Of a stretch of DNA of 55,888 nucleotides, positions 25,061 through 38,315 are shown in pieces. Positions within the stretch are counted from its first letter, which is position 1. Every line of letters starts with the position of its first letter. A program made the position numbers and the translations under genes. Source of the stretch: Paramacrobiotus richtersi (taxonomy: Eukaryota > Tardigrada > Eutardigrada > Parachela > Macrobiotidae); the NCBI GenBank assembly GCA_034698045.1, contig JAQGAU010000025.1:1-55888 (forward strand). The letters run 5' to 3'. Below the pieces are notes generated by a model that was not told the origin of the DNA, ran no database searches, and saw nothing but the letters and a program-made list of their open reading frames with translations.

Positions 25061-27116
25061 GACTTCGATGACCTCGGCGATTAACGACAGGATAAGAAAT
25101 CCGACATGGATTTCGACGGCACGCCTGAATTTTCCCGCTATGACGATGCTGTTCTGCGAAGTGCTGCTTAAGTACAACTGGTCAACATTCATGCTCGTAT
25201 TGGATCTAGCATCCAGCGACATTTACCGTCCATATGCTGAACAGCTTATGAAAGATTCCGTTGACCGAATGGGAAGGCCACCTTTATTCCGAAAAATCAG
25301 TGTCACATCCAACTTTGATTTTCTACCGCTGCTGACGGACGTTCGAGCACATACTCGAAGTAATGTGTGATTTCGGTCGCTCATTTAGTAATCTGGTTCT
25401 CAGGAGATGTTTCGCCGTAGTTGTGATTTTTTTGGGATCCGGTCAAGCGGTGCGAAATTTCTTAGTAAGATATGGGTATTTTAAACGGAATGGCAGAAAA
25501 TTCAGCTGTCCAAGAAGCCATGACTCATTAGATCGTTTAATCAAGGTTTTCCTTCTGTGGTGTAGATTGCGGCCAATCAAGAGAACATGACAAACGGAGA
25601 ATATGTAAGATGGTGAGTGCACGGCAAAGTAGAAATCCCGTTATGTTATTGTGTAGGTGTATATGGCCTTTGAAGTTTCGGACAGCAAGAAGATGTATGG
25701 GCGTATGCACTGGGAGTATAACGATGATTACGATATGGTGCGATCGTCCGCATTTTGTGTCCTGACGAAGACTCACTAATCGTTTTATCTAGGTTGCTCG
25801 TCAAGCCTTTCAGTCCCTGTTGGTTATGAGACCAGCGGACATCTACGTGACTCCCAAGACAGATTTAGCAGAAGCCTTTTTGGCCCACACTCAACGTGAC
25901 TTTAACTTTACATACGACACGAAGGACATGGTACTTCTCGTCATGTTTCGCTGAGAAAGGAAAACTGACGACTTTTTTGCTTTTTTACAGCCTTACCTAC
26001 AGATGCTCGGTTCCTATAGTGCGGTGACGATGGTGGCTGAGGTAAGAGCAAATTTAGATTCCGCCTGGAAGTTACGACCTTCTAATGTCCGGCTGTGAAC
26101 TGATCATGGCTTACTCGTCAGCCATAGTACCTTAGTTTCTCTCTCCTTTCGGTGTGTTGGACAGTACTGCAGCTGCCAGTTTTACAGTATAAAGTTGCGT
26201 AACACACGCACTAAGTTTTTATTAGGGCAAAAACGTCTTTTTTTCTCGAAAAATTAGAGATTATGGCTAGTTAGACACAACATCAAACCTACCATAATTT
26301 TAAAAATGTTGACGTTTTTGTGTAGGTTATGAATGATTTGTGGATCGATGGCTATGAAGGTCCATATAACAGCGGCACATCCATCGCGAATCGGTTTCTT
26401 AATCGAACATTTGATAACAACATTACTGAAATCTATATCGGCGAAAACGGTGGACGGCAACTGGACTTATACCTATGGCGCTTTGCCGAACACGGCGGAC
26501 AGAATGTACGTCGGGCCATACAATATCGTATTTTTAGGCCAGCATGCTTTTTACGGTATAGTACTGTACAATGCTTTGGTTCATTTGAAGAAATTTCTAC
26601 ACAAGCGTGCTGCTCGCAACGCCCCTGTGATTCAATTGTATGAAATTCCCCATTGGGCAAATGGTACATGGCCACCTCCAAACGAACCATTTTGCGGGGA
26701 TAGCAATGATCGCGCAGTTTGTGTGCAACAAGGTACAGTATACATGTATGCTCACACCTAGCGGTATATTATTATTCTGACCTTCTTCCCAGAAAAACGG
26801 AGTTCAACAGCTGCGTTGGCCATACCAACTGTTTTGACAGTGTCCATGATAATAATTGTTATAGCGGTTTGGTAAGCTATTACGGTTTTTGTACCAATTG
26901 TCTGTTTTCTATCTCGAAATGACAATTAAAATTGAATACTGAATCTGCTTCCTTCCCAGTCTGATCAAACGAACCAACGCGCAGAGCTTGACAACTTGGT
27001 GGAGGATCGATCCCTCACAGTTGGAATTTGAGCGGGTTCCGTCGCTTTTCCCACCTTCGGCGCATTCAAGTTCAGAACGAAAGAGTCTCCGTACAGACGT
27101 TAAAAACCAATACCTG

Positions 27117-27464
27117 GTAAGGAAACTATCTGATTCTAACACCTGTAAGTTACAGTCTGCTTGGCATGAGATATATACTTAGCCTGAACGAGGACCAGGT
27201 TTTCCTTACCACAAATAGACAATTAACACGTAAAAGGCTGAATCTTTTATGTATGATGATCGTGTAATAGTATAAACTGGTCTTATGTTAATTAATGTTT
27301 TCAGAGCAGTTTTATTAGTACAATCTGCTCTAACGTTAGTAGTGCTGACTTTAGCATGACGCGATGATCTGTTAGAAATCGGTCATCTGCTCCGGTCTGT
27401 CAGCACGTAATGCTAAACGAAAGTAAACAACATATTCTCAACTAAGTACATTACTTTACTGCAG
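27117..27464 (+). other. Intron 12 of E
   Basis: 348 bp from GTAAGG to a TTTACTGCAG acceptor. The last 60 bases resemble the same intron end in F and G. Nothing else seen. Confidence 0.5.
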
Positions 27465-29566
27465 AAGGAAAAATTCATTTCCGCCAGACTCAATGGGATT
27501 CACGTGATAATCGAGATAGCTGAGAAGACAACGGAAGAAAAATCCCTGGATCGTATAGCATTTCACTGGTCATTTTTGGCCCACATGGATAAGGTAAAGC
27601 AAAGTGATTTGATTGCAAATCGTTTCTATTGGTCCTTGTCGTTACGTGTGCAGTAATGGCGTTTTTCATTTCTAGCTGCGTAATTTGAACCATCAGAACA
27701 TTTCCCGTTTCTATGGAATATCTTTCATTATCGCGAAAAACCGTATTGGCATCATTATGGAACAGCCCGCACGTGGCTGTATTTACGATGTATTCGATGG
27801 GCTCATTAATCTAGACCTATCATTGATTAGTTCTCTTGTTAATGACCTTTTGGAGGTAACGGGTTACATTTATTCATGTGCAATAGTGCGATTGTCACAG
27901 CTGTCACAACATTGCTTTCTAGGGCATCCAGTTTATTCATTCGTCTGCCTTAAGTTACCATGGGTCGTTGTGTGGTTTATACTGCCATGTCGACAAGAAT
28001 TTCACTTTGAAAATATGTGGACTAGTTCGCTCCAGACTGCTGACCGCTGTGCATGGATCTAGCGGAGAGGGCGCTTGCATCGCGGCTTATATTCCTTTCT
28101 GTGCAAAGCGCGAAACACTTTCCGTGTTATTCAATCAAAAAGCTGACATATACGCCGTTGGTGTAGTGCTCTGGGAACTGCTAGCCAAGCGGAGATTCTC
28201 TTCCATGGATAGTTTAGGTAAAGCAAAGTTTCGAGAATCCTAGGTTGGAAGCGTTACTGAAAATCTCTTACAGAGCAAATTAATGTGGCGGAACCAGAAT
28301 CCGTACAAGAATACCAAGAAATTCTGGTGCCATGCTGGCAAGAAGACGTAAACGGAAGGCCATCGGTTAAACAGCTGCGGGACAATTTGGCTAGGAAATC
28401 AGCTGCATTCTCATTCCACCACTCCGAGTTGAAGTTTATCGAGAAAGTTCAAAACCGATTAGCTGGCTACACGCGAGAACTCGAGCTTGAAGTGGGTTTA
28501 CGAACCAAGAATTTAGTGGATGAGATGAATCGATGTAACGAAATCATCGCCCAGCTGCTTCCGCGGTAAACTTTCTGACACCACGATGCGCTTTTTGAAC
28601 TGATATACGGTTCATTCAACGGATTATCTGCAACTGTGAATTATAATGATTTTGCACATAACTGATAAGCCCTAAACCGTAAGACCAGCGCGATGAGAAC
28701 ATTTAAACATTGCAGATGGGTAGCAAATCAGATCCGCGCCGGCAATTCCGTCCCTGCGGAGTTATTCGAATGTGCCACCGTTATGTTTACGCAAATATGC
28801 GGCTTTGCAAAATTGGTTAAGGACAATCCTCCAAAAGCGGTCATTGACGTTATCAGCGAGTCGGAAATTATTGTTGACCTCTTAGTCGATTCGCTTGTCG
28901 ATGACATTTATAAAGTGGAGGTCGTGGATGATTGTTATTTGGTGCGTTAAATACTGACAAGATGCCTGGCATTAAGAAATAGCTGTATTTAGCTGCCATT
29001 CTGCTGCTTTAGGTAGCAAGTGGTCTGCCGGTAGGAAACGGCGACCGGCACGTTCAAGTAACCGCTGAACTCGCCATCAAAATACAGAAGTCAACCCCAC
29101 CATTGTTCGCACAGCATGGTCTGCAGTTCAAAAGTGGGATTCACTCCGGTAACTTCAAAAGTGCGATTGGGTTTCGCATGATTACCGACACCGACCATTG
29201 TTTTCCAGGTCTATGTGCCGCGGGAATTGTTGGATTCCGGCGGTTGAGATACTGTCTGTAGGTGGCTTACGATACAACGGATCGTGTTCTAGCGCTTGCA
29301 AAACACTGACGACTATTGTCAAATGACATTTTTATAGATTTGGTGACACTGTCAATACCGCCTCGAGGATGTGCTCTTCTGGAGAGCCAACTCGTATTCA
29401 GATGTCTGACTATACGGCCAAGATGGTGGGCTACACTGGATTGTTCGAAACAGAATGCCGGGGTGTCATCTCAATAAAGGGAAAGGGCGAAGTGACGACG
29501 TACTGGCTGAACGGCTTCAAAAGATGTGCCACGAATGTGACACCATGCGCACCTGCTGTTAAATAA

Positions 29567-31073
29567 CACTGTTAGAAGGTACCGCTGTTCTCTGTCCGGC
29601 TTTCAGGCCCACATAGGTTTACAACAGTCAACGTTTGGTCAAAGGAGTATACTTAGTGCCATACGGCTGATTTGAACGGTCATAAGGTGCTTAGAACGGT
29701 TGTTGTTACTAAATAAGCTTATTACCGATGACTGCACTAAAAGACCAAAGCACAGAAAAAGCAAGGTCTTGGGGTTTATTTGGTCTTGGTTCTTATTTTC
29801 CGTCTTTACCGTCTGACCGAGTGACTGGACAACACGAAAATCATTTTGGGTCAGTACAGAGGCCCTCTGCCATCGCTTCGATCGAGATGAATGGGATGGC
29901 TAACATCAAGATTCTGGCGAGTGAACTGTTTGTCCTTTCACGGTTTTGGTGATTTGCCCGTATTCTGACTAATTAATCTGGGGTGTTGACCTTCTGATTT
30001 CTTCGTACTGATTCCGAGAAAAGAGCAGTCGCTATATCAGATCCCGCGGAACGCTTGATCCATGCCATTCGTAAGTGTTTTGAGATTCGGTGCACACTAT
30101 ATTCACACACTTTAGGTTCAGTCAGTAGCGTCACTCGCTTGCCGTTCCGGGATAAAACAATGGGCTTGTTTACTCTTTTCCGGTCATGGCTGTTTATGCG
30201 GTTGACATTGAGATAGCCTGCCAGAAACAGGATCAGTGTGATCAGCATTTGCCTCTGGTACACTTGCAACGAATACCTACATGCACTCGCGCACACTACT
30301 TATTTATTACCTTCGACTTACGAAAGGGGTGCATCTGCATGTGTCTTACGACTTGCAGCTTGAGAGCGCTTTTCCAGACCATGCAGTTCTTTCCTTTATA
30401 ATCATAACATTCTCAAGTTATTGTTCGTTAACGAGAGTCACGTTAAATTTGCTTTCTTGTCTGTTTTTGAACTAATTTCAGTGCGCGCTGCATGCACTAC
30501 ACAACATTGTATATGCACGTGAAACCATGTGCAACTTGAGATGGATGTTTCGCCAACGCCTGCACGCTTGACAACCGGATCATAGCTTGTTGTCCGAATA
30601 TCACAACTCTCATTATGCTAACAAGTGCTAAAAGGGCTGACTTAACGCTGTTATCCCGTCAGTCAGGCTCGTTAAACTCCATCCTTCTTAAATCAGATTA
30701 TAATGTTAAGTAGAAATCACAGTCGAAGAACAACGTTTTTCAGCTACTGTATTTCATCAGGTAATTCTTGATTGTATGACGTGGTGGATAATCGAACAAC
30801 TGTGTTCTCCTTAACTAAGTGAAGCATTGTGCGCTTACCCGAAATGGGCGTGCCGTATTGGCAAGCCGAAAACTTAAAGAAAAGATTAATTATTCCCTGG
30901 GACGCCTACTGCATTTCTCCAGCGCATTTTACTGATAGAGTCTTTTGACTACGGTTTGTCCGACTTGATGATCTTAATCTGCTGCGGGACGAACTTCACT
31001 GTTATTCTGTCGTAATGAAGCATCTGCAGTGACATATTCTAGCATTACAAGCACAAATATATCGCAAACAAAA
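29567..31073. other. Intergenic E-F
   Basis: Bases about 29690-30060 are paralogous to the 3' flanks of F (36590-36980) and G (43980-44330): AAAGACCAAAGC, ACAACACGAAA, GAATCTGGCGA and TGATTTCTTC..CTGATTC blocks in order. Bases from about 30465 on are F's 5' flank, paralogous to those of E and G. No gene seen. Confidence 0.6.
30951..31038 (+). promoter_or_regulatory. Conserved upstream box of locus F
   Basis: ACGGTTTGTCCGAC, TGATCTTAATCTGCTGCGGG, TTATTCTGTCGTAA and CATCTGCAGTGACATATTC, 35 bp before the start codon. It is collinear with the boxes before E and G. Confidence 0.4.
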
Positions 31074-31565
31074 ATGCATCTTTTTGCGCATGATGCCGGG
31101 CTTCAGTTATTTCGGCCGGTTAACCGAATTGCCCTACTGTTATTGGCGATACCGATTTGCACTTACGCAAAGGAAAAACTTTCTGTGGAGCTCATTGCTG
31201 TTGGCGGGAGATCAACAGCAAGCTATGTTCAGCTTACGTATCTCGGACCGCCAATGAGTGTTGCCGTGGATCACGTTAACAAGGTGTACAATGAATCCCT
31301 GAATGTGACATTGAAGTACTTATTTGATGATATGCCACGGGCCAACATGTTGTCCAATGAATACACTGGACGATTGGCTTCGCAGTGGTATTATCGCGAA
31401 CGTAACCCAAACGTTCTAAGTATTTTCTTGATTCCAGGTACGTTTGCTGGGAATTTTAGAAACAATAGTTCTTCTGTGGATGTGCCTTATGTTGATTGTA
31501 GCGGGAATCATAACACCTGACCTTACATACCATTTTCATTAATGGAACACTCTTTTCTTAACCCT

Positions 31566-32019
31566 GTGAGTATTTTTGTGACACAACGTTTTTGCTTACG
31601 AAAACATACAAAAACTAACGCCGCCAGCGGAAAAGCACCCTTTTAGTTAACGACTTTTTTTTCAAATTTTTGAAGAATGCCTCTAGGCTGGTCTCAGAGA
31701 GGATCAAGTGTTCTGATTTTAATGCATTATTGTAATGTCCCTTAGGGATTGCGGTACATTTTGGTGCATTCATACGTAGAATTGCCAAAAAAACCGCTGC
31801 AAAGACTTGTAATGTGACGGTTACAGTATCTTATCTCTGCTAAAGCCGAAGGGTGAAGGGTCGAAGCCATGAGGATGTTACGTAATACAGCGTGAAAGTG
31901 CTGCTGCCTTAGGGAAATGGTAGAAACGACATCTTACGCTGTGTTGCTGCGTGATAGCTACAACGATCTAGCTTTGTAAGGCGAAAGAAGTCTAAACGAT
32001 TCCGAGATATTATTTCTAG
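31566..32019 (+). other. Intron 2 of F
   Basis: 454 bp, GTGAG to TATTTCTAG. The start is similar to intron 2 of E and G. Nothing else recognised. Confidence 0.5.
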
Positions 32020-34364
32020 GATTTCCATGACTCCAGCGATTAATGACCGGACCGCAAATCCGACATGGATTTCGACTGCACGCGTGAACTATCCCGCAAT
32101 GACGATGCTATTCTGTGAAGTACTGCTGAAGTACAACTGGTCGACATTTATGGTCCTTCTAGATTTAGCGTCCAACGACATTTACCGTCCATATGCGGAC
32201 CAGCTTGTCAAAGATTCCATTAACCGAATGGGAAGGGCGCCTTCAGTCCGAAAAATCAATGTCACATCCAATTTCGATTTCCTATCGGTACTCACGGAAG
32301 TTCGAGCACATACTCGAAGTACTGTGTTATTTCTGCCGTTCAATAAATAAATTGATTTTCAAAACCTGTTTTGTCGTAGTTGTGATTTTTTTGGGGTCCG
32401 GGCAAGCAGTGCGAAATTTCTTGGTAAAATATGTTCCGTTCCAGTCTGTCGCGGAAATGGCATGAAATTCCGCTGTTCACGTTGAAATGTGTGATATTCC
32501 CCACACTAAGAGTATTTTAACCATGGTTATCTTTGGGGGCGTAGATTGCTGCGAACAAAGCGAACATGACGAACGGAGATTATGTAAGACGGTGGGCGTG
32601 TACTAAAGTTAATCAAAGAAATCTCATTCTGTGATTGCGTAGGTGTATATGGCCTTTGAAGTTGTAGACGGCAAGAAGCTGTATGGACGTATGCACTGGG
32701 AGTATAATGACGACAACGATATGGTGTGATAGTACGGATTTCGTGTACTGGAGAAAACTGATTAATCGTTGTATCCAGGTTGCTCGTCAAGCCTTCCAGT
32801 CGCTGTTGGTTATGCGACCAGCAGACATCTACGAGGCTCCCGATAAAGGTTTAGCAGAAGCTTTTACGGCCCAAGCTCAACGTGACTTTAACTACACGTA
32901 TGACCTGAAGGACTTGGTACGTGTCATCATTTATCGCTGTGGACAGAAAATCCTGATGAATTTATCGTTGATTTGCAGCCTTACCAACAGATGCTTGGTT
33001 CATATAGCGCGGTAACGATAGTGGCAGAGGTAAGATTGAGATTCCGACTGGCCATGGTTTATCTTCGTTAGCACTAGCATCCTAGTTTCTCGCTCCTGTG
33101 GGTGTGGTGAACAGACTGTTGCTTTCAGTTTTTTACCATAAAGGGGCGTAACACAGGCACTAAGTGTTTTGTAAAAGCACAGATTATGGATAATCAGGCA
33201 CAAGTTACCATGCCTTATAAAATCTGCAAGTTTCGTTGTAGGTTATGCACGATTTATGGACAGATGGCTACGCGAATCCGTATCACAACGGCACAGATAT
33301 AGCGAATCGGTTTCTTAATCGAACATTTGATAACAACGTTACGCAAATCTATATCGGTGAAAAGGGAGGAAGACAAATGGACTTATACCTTTGGCGCTTT
33401 GGAGAACACGGCGGACAAAATGTATGTACAGGGCATAGAAGTGTCGTATTTCAGGCCAACACGTTTAATGTGGTAAAATACTGTTCTGTTCAGAAATTTT
33501 TATACAAACGTCCTGCTCGTAACGCCCCCGTGATTCAGCTGTATGAAATTTCCCATTGGGCAAATGGTACATGGCCCCCTAAAAACGAACCATTCTGCGG
33601 GTACAACAATGATCGCCCAATTTGTGTGCAACAAGGTACAAATGGTTTTACGCCGTCCCTGCCGTAGCGATATCTTTCCTTCTTCCCAGAAAACCGGAGC
33701 TCGACATCTGCGTTAGCCATACCAACTGTACTTATACTTTTGATTATCATGATTGCCATAGCGGTTGGGTAAGCTAAGAGTTACTTGTATGCAGCGGCTG
33801 CTATGTTTTTGTACTTATAACTTTGTCTGCTTGCCCAGTCTGATCAAGCGAACCAATGAGAAGATCTTGGCAACATGGTGGAGAGTCGACCAGTCTCGAC
33901 TGGAATTTGAGCGGATTCCGTCGCTTTTCGCAACTTCAGTGCATTCAAGTTTAGAACGAAAGAGCTTCGCTACACAAGCTAGAACCAGATACCTGGTGAG
34001 GAATTGTCTTAATTACAGTCTGCTGTATATATATGACATACAAGAAACAAGTAGGTAATGTCATTTATTACAAGCCGCTTATAATTAATTTTATAATTAT
34101 CCGCTCCGGTGTGTCAGGACGTGAGGTTAACAACAGAAGGCAGTATGATTCAAGTTCTTCAGCTGTAACACGTAACCAGCACGAAAGTAAACAGCGTATT
34201 CTCCACTAACCACATTACTTTACTGCAGAGCGAAACGTTCGTTTCCGCCAAACTCAACGGAGCTCACGTAATAATCGAGATAATTGAGAAGGCAACAAAA
34301 GAAAAATCCCTGGATCATATTGCATCTCACTTGTCATTTTTGGCCCATATGGAGAAGGTGCACC

Positions 34365-34598
34365 AAGAACTTACTATATCTAAAAGGACTTTTATCTGAT
34401 TGCGCAATCACGCATGACGTGAGCGGTTGGCGATGCATCTAAATCTGCGTTCGTAGACTTCTTTTTTGTGGGCGATTTCTGGAACTTGCCCACAGAAATT
34501 GCCCACAACATAGAAGTCTACGGGCGCATATTTAGCTGTAGCGCCAACCGCTGACGTCACACACCCACATAGACGTCCTTATAGTATAGTAAGTTCTT
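34365..34598. mobile_element. Mutator-like MITE, copy 2 (234 bp) in intron 13 of F
   Basis: It has the same termini (AAGAACTTACTATA / TATAGTAAGTTCTT) and the same internal blocks as 22209-22743 (GATTGCGCAATCACGCATGA, GCCCACAACATAGAAGTCTA, CCGCTGACGTCAC), but it is shorter, with the central part missing. The 9-bp flanks are AGGTGCACC (34356-34364) and GGGTGCACC (34599-34607), eight of nine identical. The left flank spans the exon 13 end and the donor, so the element sits 7 bp into the intron. Confidence 0.8.
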
Positions 34599-37054
34599 GG
34601 GTGCACCTAAGTGGTTTGAATTTAAATCGTTTCTATAGATTCTTGCCGCTACGTACTTATGTATGTATGCTCATTATGCCGTTCTTTAGTTGCGTAACTT
34701 GAACCATCAGAACATTTCCCGTCTTTGTGGAATATGTTTTATTAAGGCGAAGACCCTTACTGGCATCGGCATCATCATGGAAATGCCGGCACGTGGCTGC
34801 ATATACGCTGTATTCGATGGGCTCATTCGGCTGGATATTGCACTGATCAGCTCGCTCGCAAACGATTTCTTGGAGGTGACATTTGTTTGTGCATTACCGT
34901 GCGTATCTCGTCGCGTCCACAATATTTCTTTGTAGGGCGTTCAGTTTATCCATTCATCTGCCTTAAATTACCACGGTTCCTTGTGCGGTTTATACAGCCA
35001 CGTAGACAAGAATTTCACTTTAAAAATAAGTGGACTAGTTAACTCTAGGCTACAGAACGCTATACATGGCTCAAACGCAGAGGGCCCCTGCATCGTTGCT
35101 TGCATTCCTTGCTGTGCAAAGCGCGAAACACTTTCCGTGATATTCTACCAAAAAGTGGACATGTACGCCGTTGGTGTGGTTCTCTGGGAATTGCTGGCAA
35201 GGCAAAGGTTCTCTTCTGTGGACAACATAGGTAAAGGCCAAGTTTCAAGAATTAGGTTGGAAGCTTAACTGGAAGTCTGTTGCAGAACAAATCAATCTGG
35301 CAGAACCAGAATGGGTACAAGAACACAAAGAAGTTTTGGCGCACTGCTGGCAGGAAGACATAAATAAAAGGCCATCGGTCAAACAACTGCGGGAAACCTT
35401 GGCCAGGACATCATCCGCATTCCGTCAATCGGCTTCGAAACTTATCGAGAAGGTCCAAAACCGATTGGCTGGCTACACGCGAGAACTCGAGCTTGAAGTG
35501 GGATTACGAACCAAAAATTTAGTGGATGAGATGAATCGATGTAACGAAATCATCGCCCAACTGCTTCCGCGGTAAACTTTCACGACATTATTTTCACGAC
35601 ATAGTACCACCGAGATATTGCAGATGGGTAGTAAAGCAGATTCGGAGCGGCCGTTCCGTCCCGGCGGAATTCTTCGAATGTGCCACCCTTATGTTCACGC
35701 AGTTATGCGGCTTTGCCAGTTTAGTTGAGGTCAATCCTCCAAAAGCAACTATTGACGTTATCAGCGAGTCGGAAATTATCGTTGACCACTTGGTCGATTC
35801 GTTTTTCGATGAAATCTATAAAGTCGAAGCAGTGGATGATTGTTATTTGGTGCGTTAAATATTGAAAATATGCCTGGCAGTATAAAATAACCTTTTTCAA
35901 ATGTAGCTGCGATTCTGCTGATTTCGGTGCTATAGGTAGCAAGTGGTCTGCCAGTAGGAAACGGCGACCGGCACGTCCGAGTGACCGCTGAACTTGCCAT
36001 CAAGATACAGCAGTCAACCCCACCACTGTTTGCACAGCATGGTCTGCAATTCAAAAGCGGGATTCACACCGGTAACTGAGTAATTGCGAACATGTTGCGC
36101 ATGAAACCTATACTTCTGATTGCTTCCCAGGTTCTTGTGCCGCGGGAATTGTTGGATTCCGGAGGTTAAGATACTGTCTGTAGGTGTTTTGGGCATAGCA
36201 ATACTCTGACGAGAGTTCTCCAGCGATATTCTTACAGATTTGGTGACACTGTCAATACCGCCTCGAGGATGTGCTCCTCCGGAGAGCCAAATCGCATTCA
36301 AATGTCTGACTACACAGCTAAGATGGTGGTCGAAACTGGATTGTTCGAAACAGAATTCCGGGGTGTCATTCCAATAAAGGGAAAAAATGAAATGTCTACC
36401 TATTGGCTTAATGGATACAAAGGAGCGTCACTACGAGATCCAGTTGTTAAATGACATTTTTAGAAGGTAGCGCTGGTTTCTCATCGTCTTTCAGAGTCTC
36501 GTACGTACAGGCTTGTACGTACAAGATGGTGCGGCTAAACGCCTGATCTGAACCGCAATAACGTGCTAACTGCGGTTGTTGTTTCTAGGCCGGTTCATCG
36601 CAGACGGTTGCACTAAAAGACCAAAGCGAAAACGCAGGGAGGCCTTAGTTTCGGAAACTGTTCAGCTTCAGTGTCTAGCCTTGGTTGTTGTTCTCCGTCG
36701 TGACCGTCCGTCTGATTAACAGACAGCACGAAAGTTATTTGGTTGGAGTATAGAAGATCTTTGCTTCGCTTCGGTAGATGGATCGGATGGGTAACTTAAA
36801 GTTTGTCCTGCATGTGCTGATTATCCCGAATCTGGCGAGCGAGCAATTCTCCTCTTAAAATTTTGTTGATTTGGCCGCGTTCTGAATAACAAAAATCTGA
36901 TGTGATGACTATCTGATTTCTCATCCTGATTCTGAGCAAAAAACGGCCGCGTGTCTTCCGCGGGAAGCCTGATCGGCTATCCACTTGTAAAAGTGGCAGA
37001 AAAGTTTTTTTGTTCAGTTACAATGACACTAGTCGTGACTCAGTAATTAGCAAG

Positions 37055-37365
37055 GTCTGTGCGCGGCTAAAGTTGTCGGAGTTTGGCGATTGTGATGCTG
37101 CTTGTACGGCGGTACGCGGTTTCAAATGATTCAACAAAAACATAAACCTTAGTAATGATATTGGGTAAGCTTTCCTTGTATAAGTTCGATGATACAGTAC
37201 CATAAAAAGGTACTGCCGCTCGAATGTGTTCTCACGGAACTCCCAGATGCACACGTCATATTATGGAGTGTAGATACAGCTCCCATGGTGAAGCAAACCG
37301 TACAGTACCGCGGTGTCCTTTCGGTAAAAGGACAGAGGGACATGACAACGAAAGAGAGCATCTGG
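37055..37365 (+). pseudogene. Relict beta-type RGC tail between F and G
   Basis: Bases 37055-37103 are a full-length beta exon 19 (CAAG acceptor, 49 bp, CTT then GTAC donor) with AGA changed to TGA. From about 37185 to 37365 lies beta exon 20 (ARMCSHGTP, TVQYRGVLSVKGQRDM). It has lost its acceptor, has a 9-10 base insertion after the GDT region, lacks the TYWLHGYS codons and has its TAG changed to TGG. The downstream flank matches C's and A's. It marks a lost beta gene. Confidence 0.8.
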
Positions 37366-38315
37366 CATTGTCACTATTTATGACTGTTGTCCTAACCAAT
37401 AAGCCATTTCAGACGGCCATTATGTGGAACAATTTCGCCACCACATGTAGAAGAAGCTTCTGCTTCGGTTTCGTGAGCAGAAGATCAATTCGTGAATTTG
37501 GTGAAAAAGAATGCAGTAACAAGGCTAAACAAGCCGAAGATGTTTTCACGACTGAGCGAACAAACCTCTAACCAATCAGAATATGTATTCTCCACATTTG
37601 GCCCTGTATTAAATACTTTCGCACTCTGCTGCATATTTTGCATCTAAAAAGCTGCACAAGTATTATTACGTCTTAAGATTTACGATTTGAGAGCACTTCA
37701 CAGACAGCATTACCACAGCCGAAGCTTTGATATCATGAATAATCAAGATACTATCGTATTACTGCTCGGGAATTACCTTAATGGCCAAGCTAATTCAGAT
37801 TTGTTTTCATTTTTGAATTAATTTCCGTATGGAATTGATGTTCCAGTTTCCGAGTACAACGAACATTCATTTGTTACCATGTGTAACCTGATAATGTCGT
37901 TTCTCTAACGCTTCCCATTTCCAAACCTTACAGCCCGGTAATAGTTTGTTTCTGTTACTGGAATATCTCCACCCTCGTTATGTCATAAGCAATTAAAAAA
38001 GGATGACTTAGCCCTATGGTCCCGTCAACTAGAGCTCCAGCGTGCTTCGGTCCACCTATAATGCTTGTTAATTAATTTTGGTACCGAAAGCGTGTTATTG
38101 AGAAATCATAAATTAGGCTGATGAACAACATTTCGTTATTAGGTATGTCAAAATGTAACCTTTGAGTTGCATAACTTGACACGGCTGATAATTAATCCCA
38201 CAAGGGTGTTCTCCTTGGCTAAGCTGGACTGTGTGTCAGATTTGCAATTCGAGGACCTTACAGAAAAGATTAATTAATTTCTAATTCGGCTGTTACACTT
38301 TTTCGACCGCTTTCT

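Larger units (their letters stand above)
23746..29566 (+). pseudogene. RGC locus E (alpha): full-length copy with exon 1 frameshift
   Basis: Exons by homology: 23746-24113, 24195-24258, 25061-25359, 25421-25464, 25566-25604, 25657-25737, 25793-25930, 25991-26041, 26326-26505, 26591-26732, 26793-26871, 26960-27116, 27465-27593, 27676-27855, 27923-28217, 28274-28565, 28716-28941, 29013-29148, 29209-29257, 29338-29566. All splice sites are intact and exons 2-20 are open. In exon 1, about 24019-24030, four extra bases (ATGTGTGTTTTCC against ATGTTGTCC in F) shift the frame after PWANM and give a stop at 24034-24036. Total length is 3178 nt, one base off a multiple of three. The downstream domains look well kept: HGSLCG, CGL, FTQICGF, KVEVVDDCYL, RYCLFGDTVNTASRM, TYWLNGF. 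It is either a young pseudogene or carries a sequencing or assembly error; one corrected indel would restore the frame. Confidence 0.85.
31074..36454 (+). pseudogene. RGC locus F (alpha): full-length copy with stop codon in exon 2
   Basis: Exons: 31074-31437, 31502-31565, 32020-32318, 32380-32423, 32545-32583, 32643-32723, 32779-32916, 32979-33029, 33242-33421, 33494-33635, 33690-33768, 33839-33995, 34229-34357, 34690-34875, 34936-35230, 35286-35571, 35624-35849, 35936-36071, 36131-36179, 36238-36454; 3162 nt, in frame. Exon 2 has TAA at 31540-31542 where the others have a CAA or CAG Gln before Trp, so translation would stop after about 134 residues. All other domains are open: ectodomain, helix in exon 11, kinase-homology domain (CGL replaced by SGL), linker, and cyclase with FTQLCGF, KVEAVDDCYL and RYCLFGDTVNTASRM. 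The chosen Met (31074) follows the alignment with B and G; an in-frame Met at 31029 lies in the conserved upstream box. It is a young pseudogene, or a secreted fragment. Intron 13 contains MITE copy 2. Confidence 0.85.

Noticed and set aside
31029-31073. Upstream in-frame Met for F
   Set aside because: It adds 15 residues translated from the conserved upstream box and would precede the signal peptide; B, E and G start at the position of 31074.
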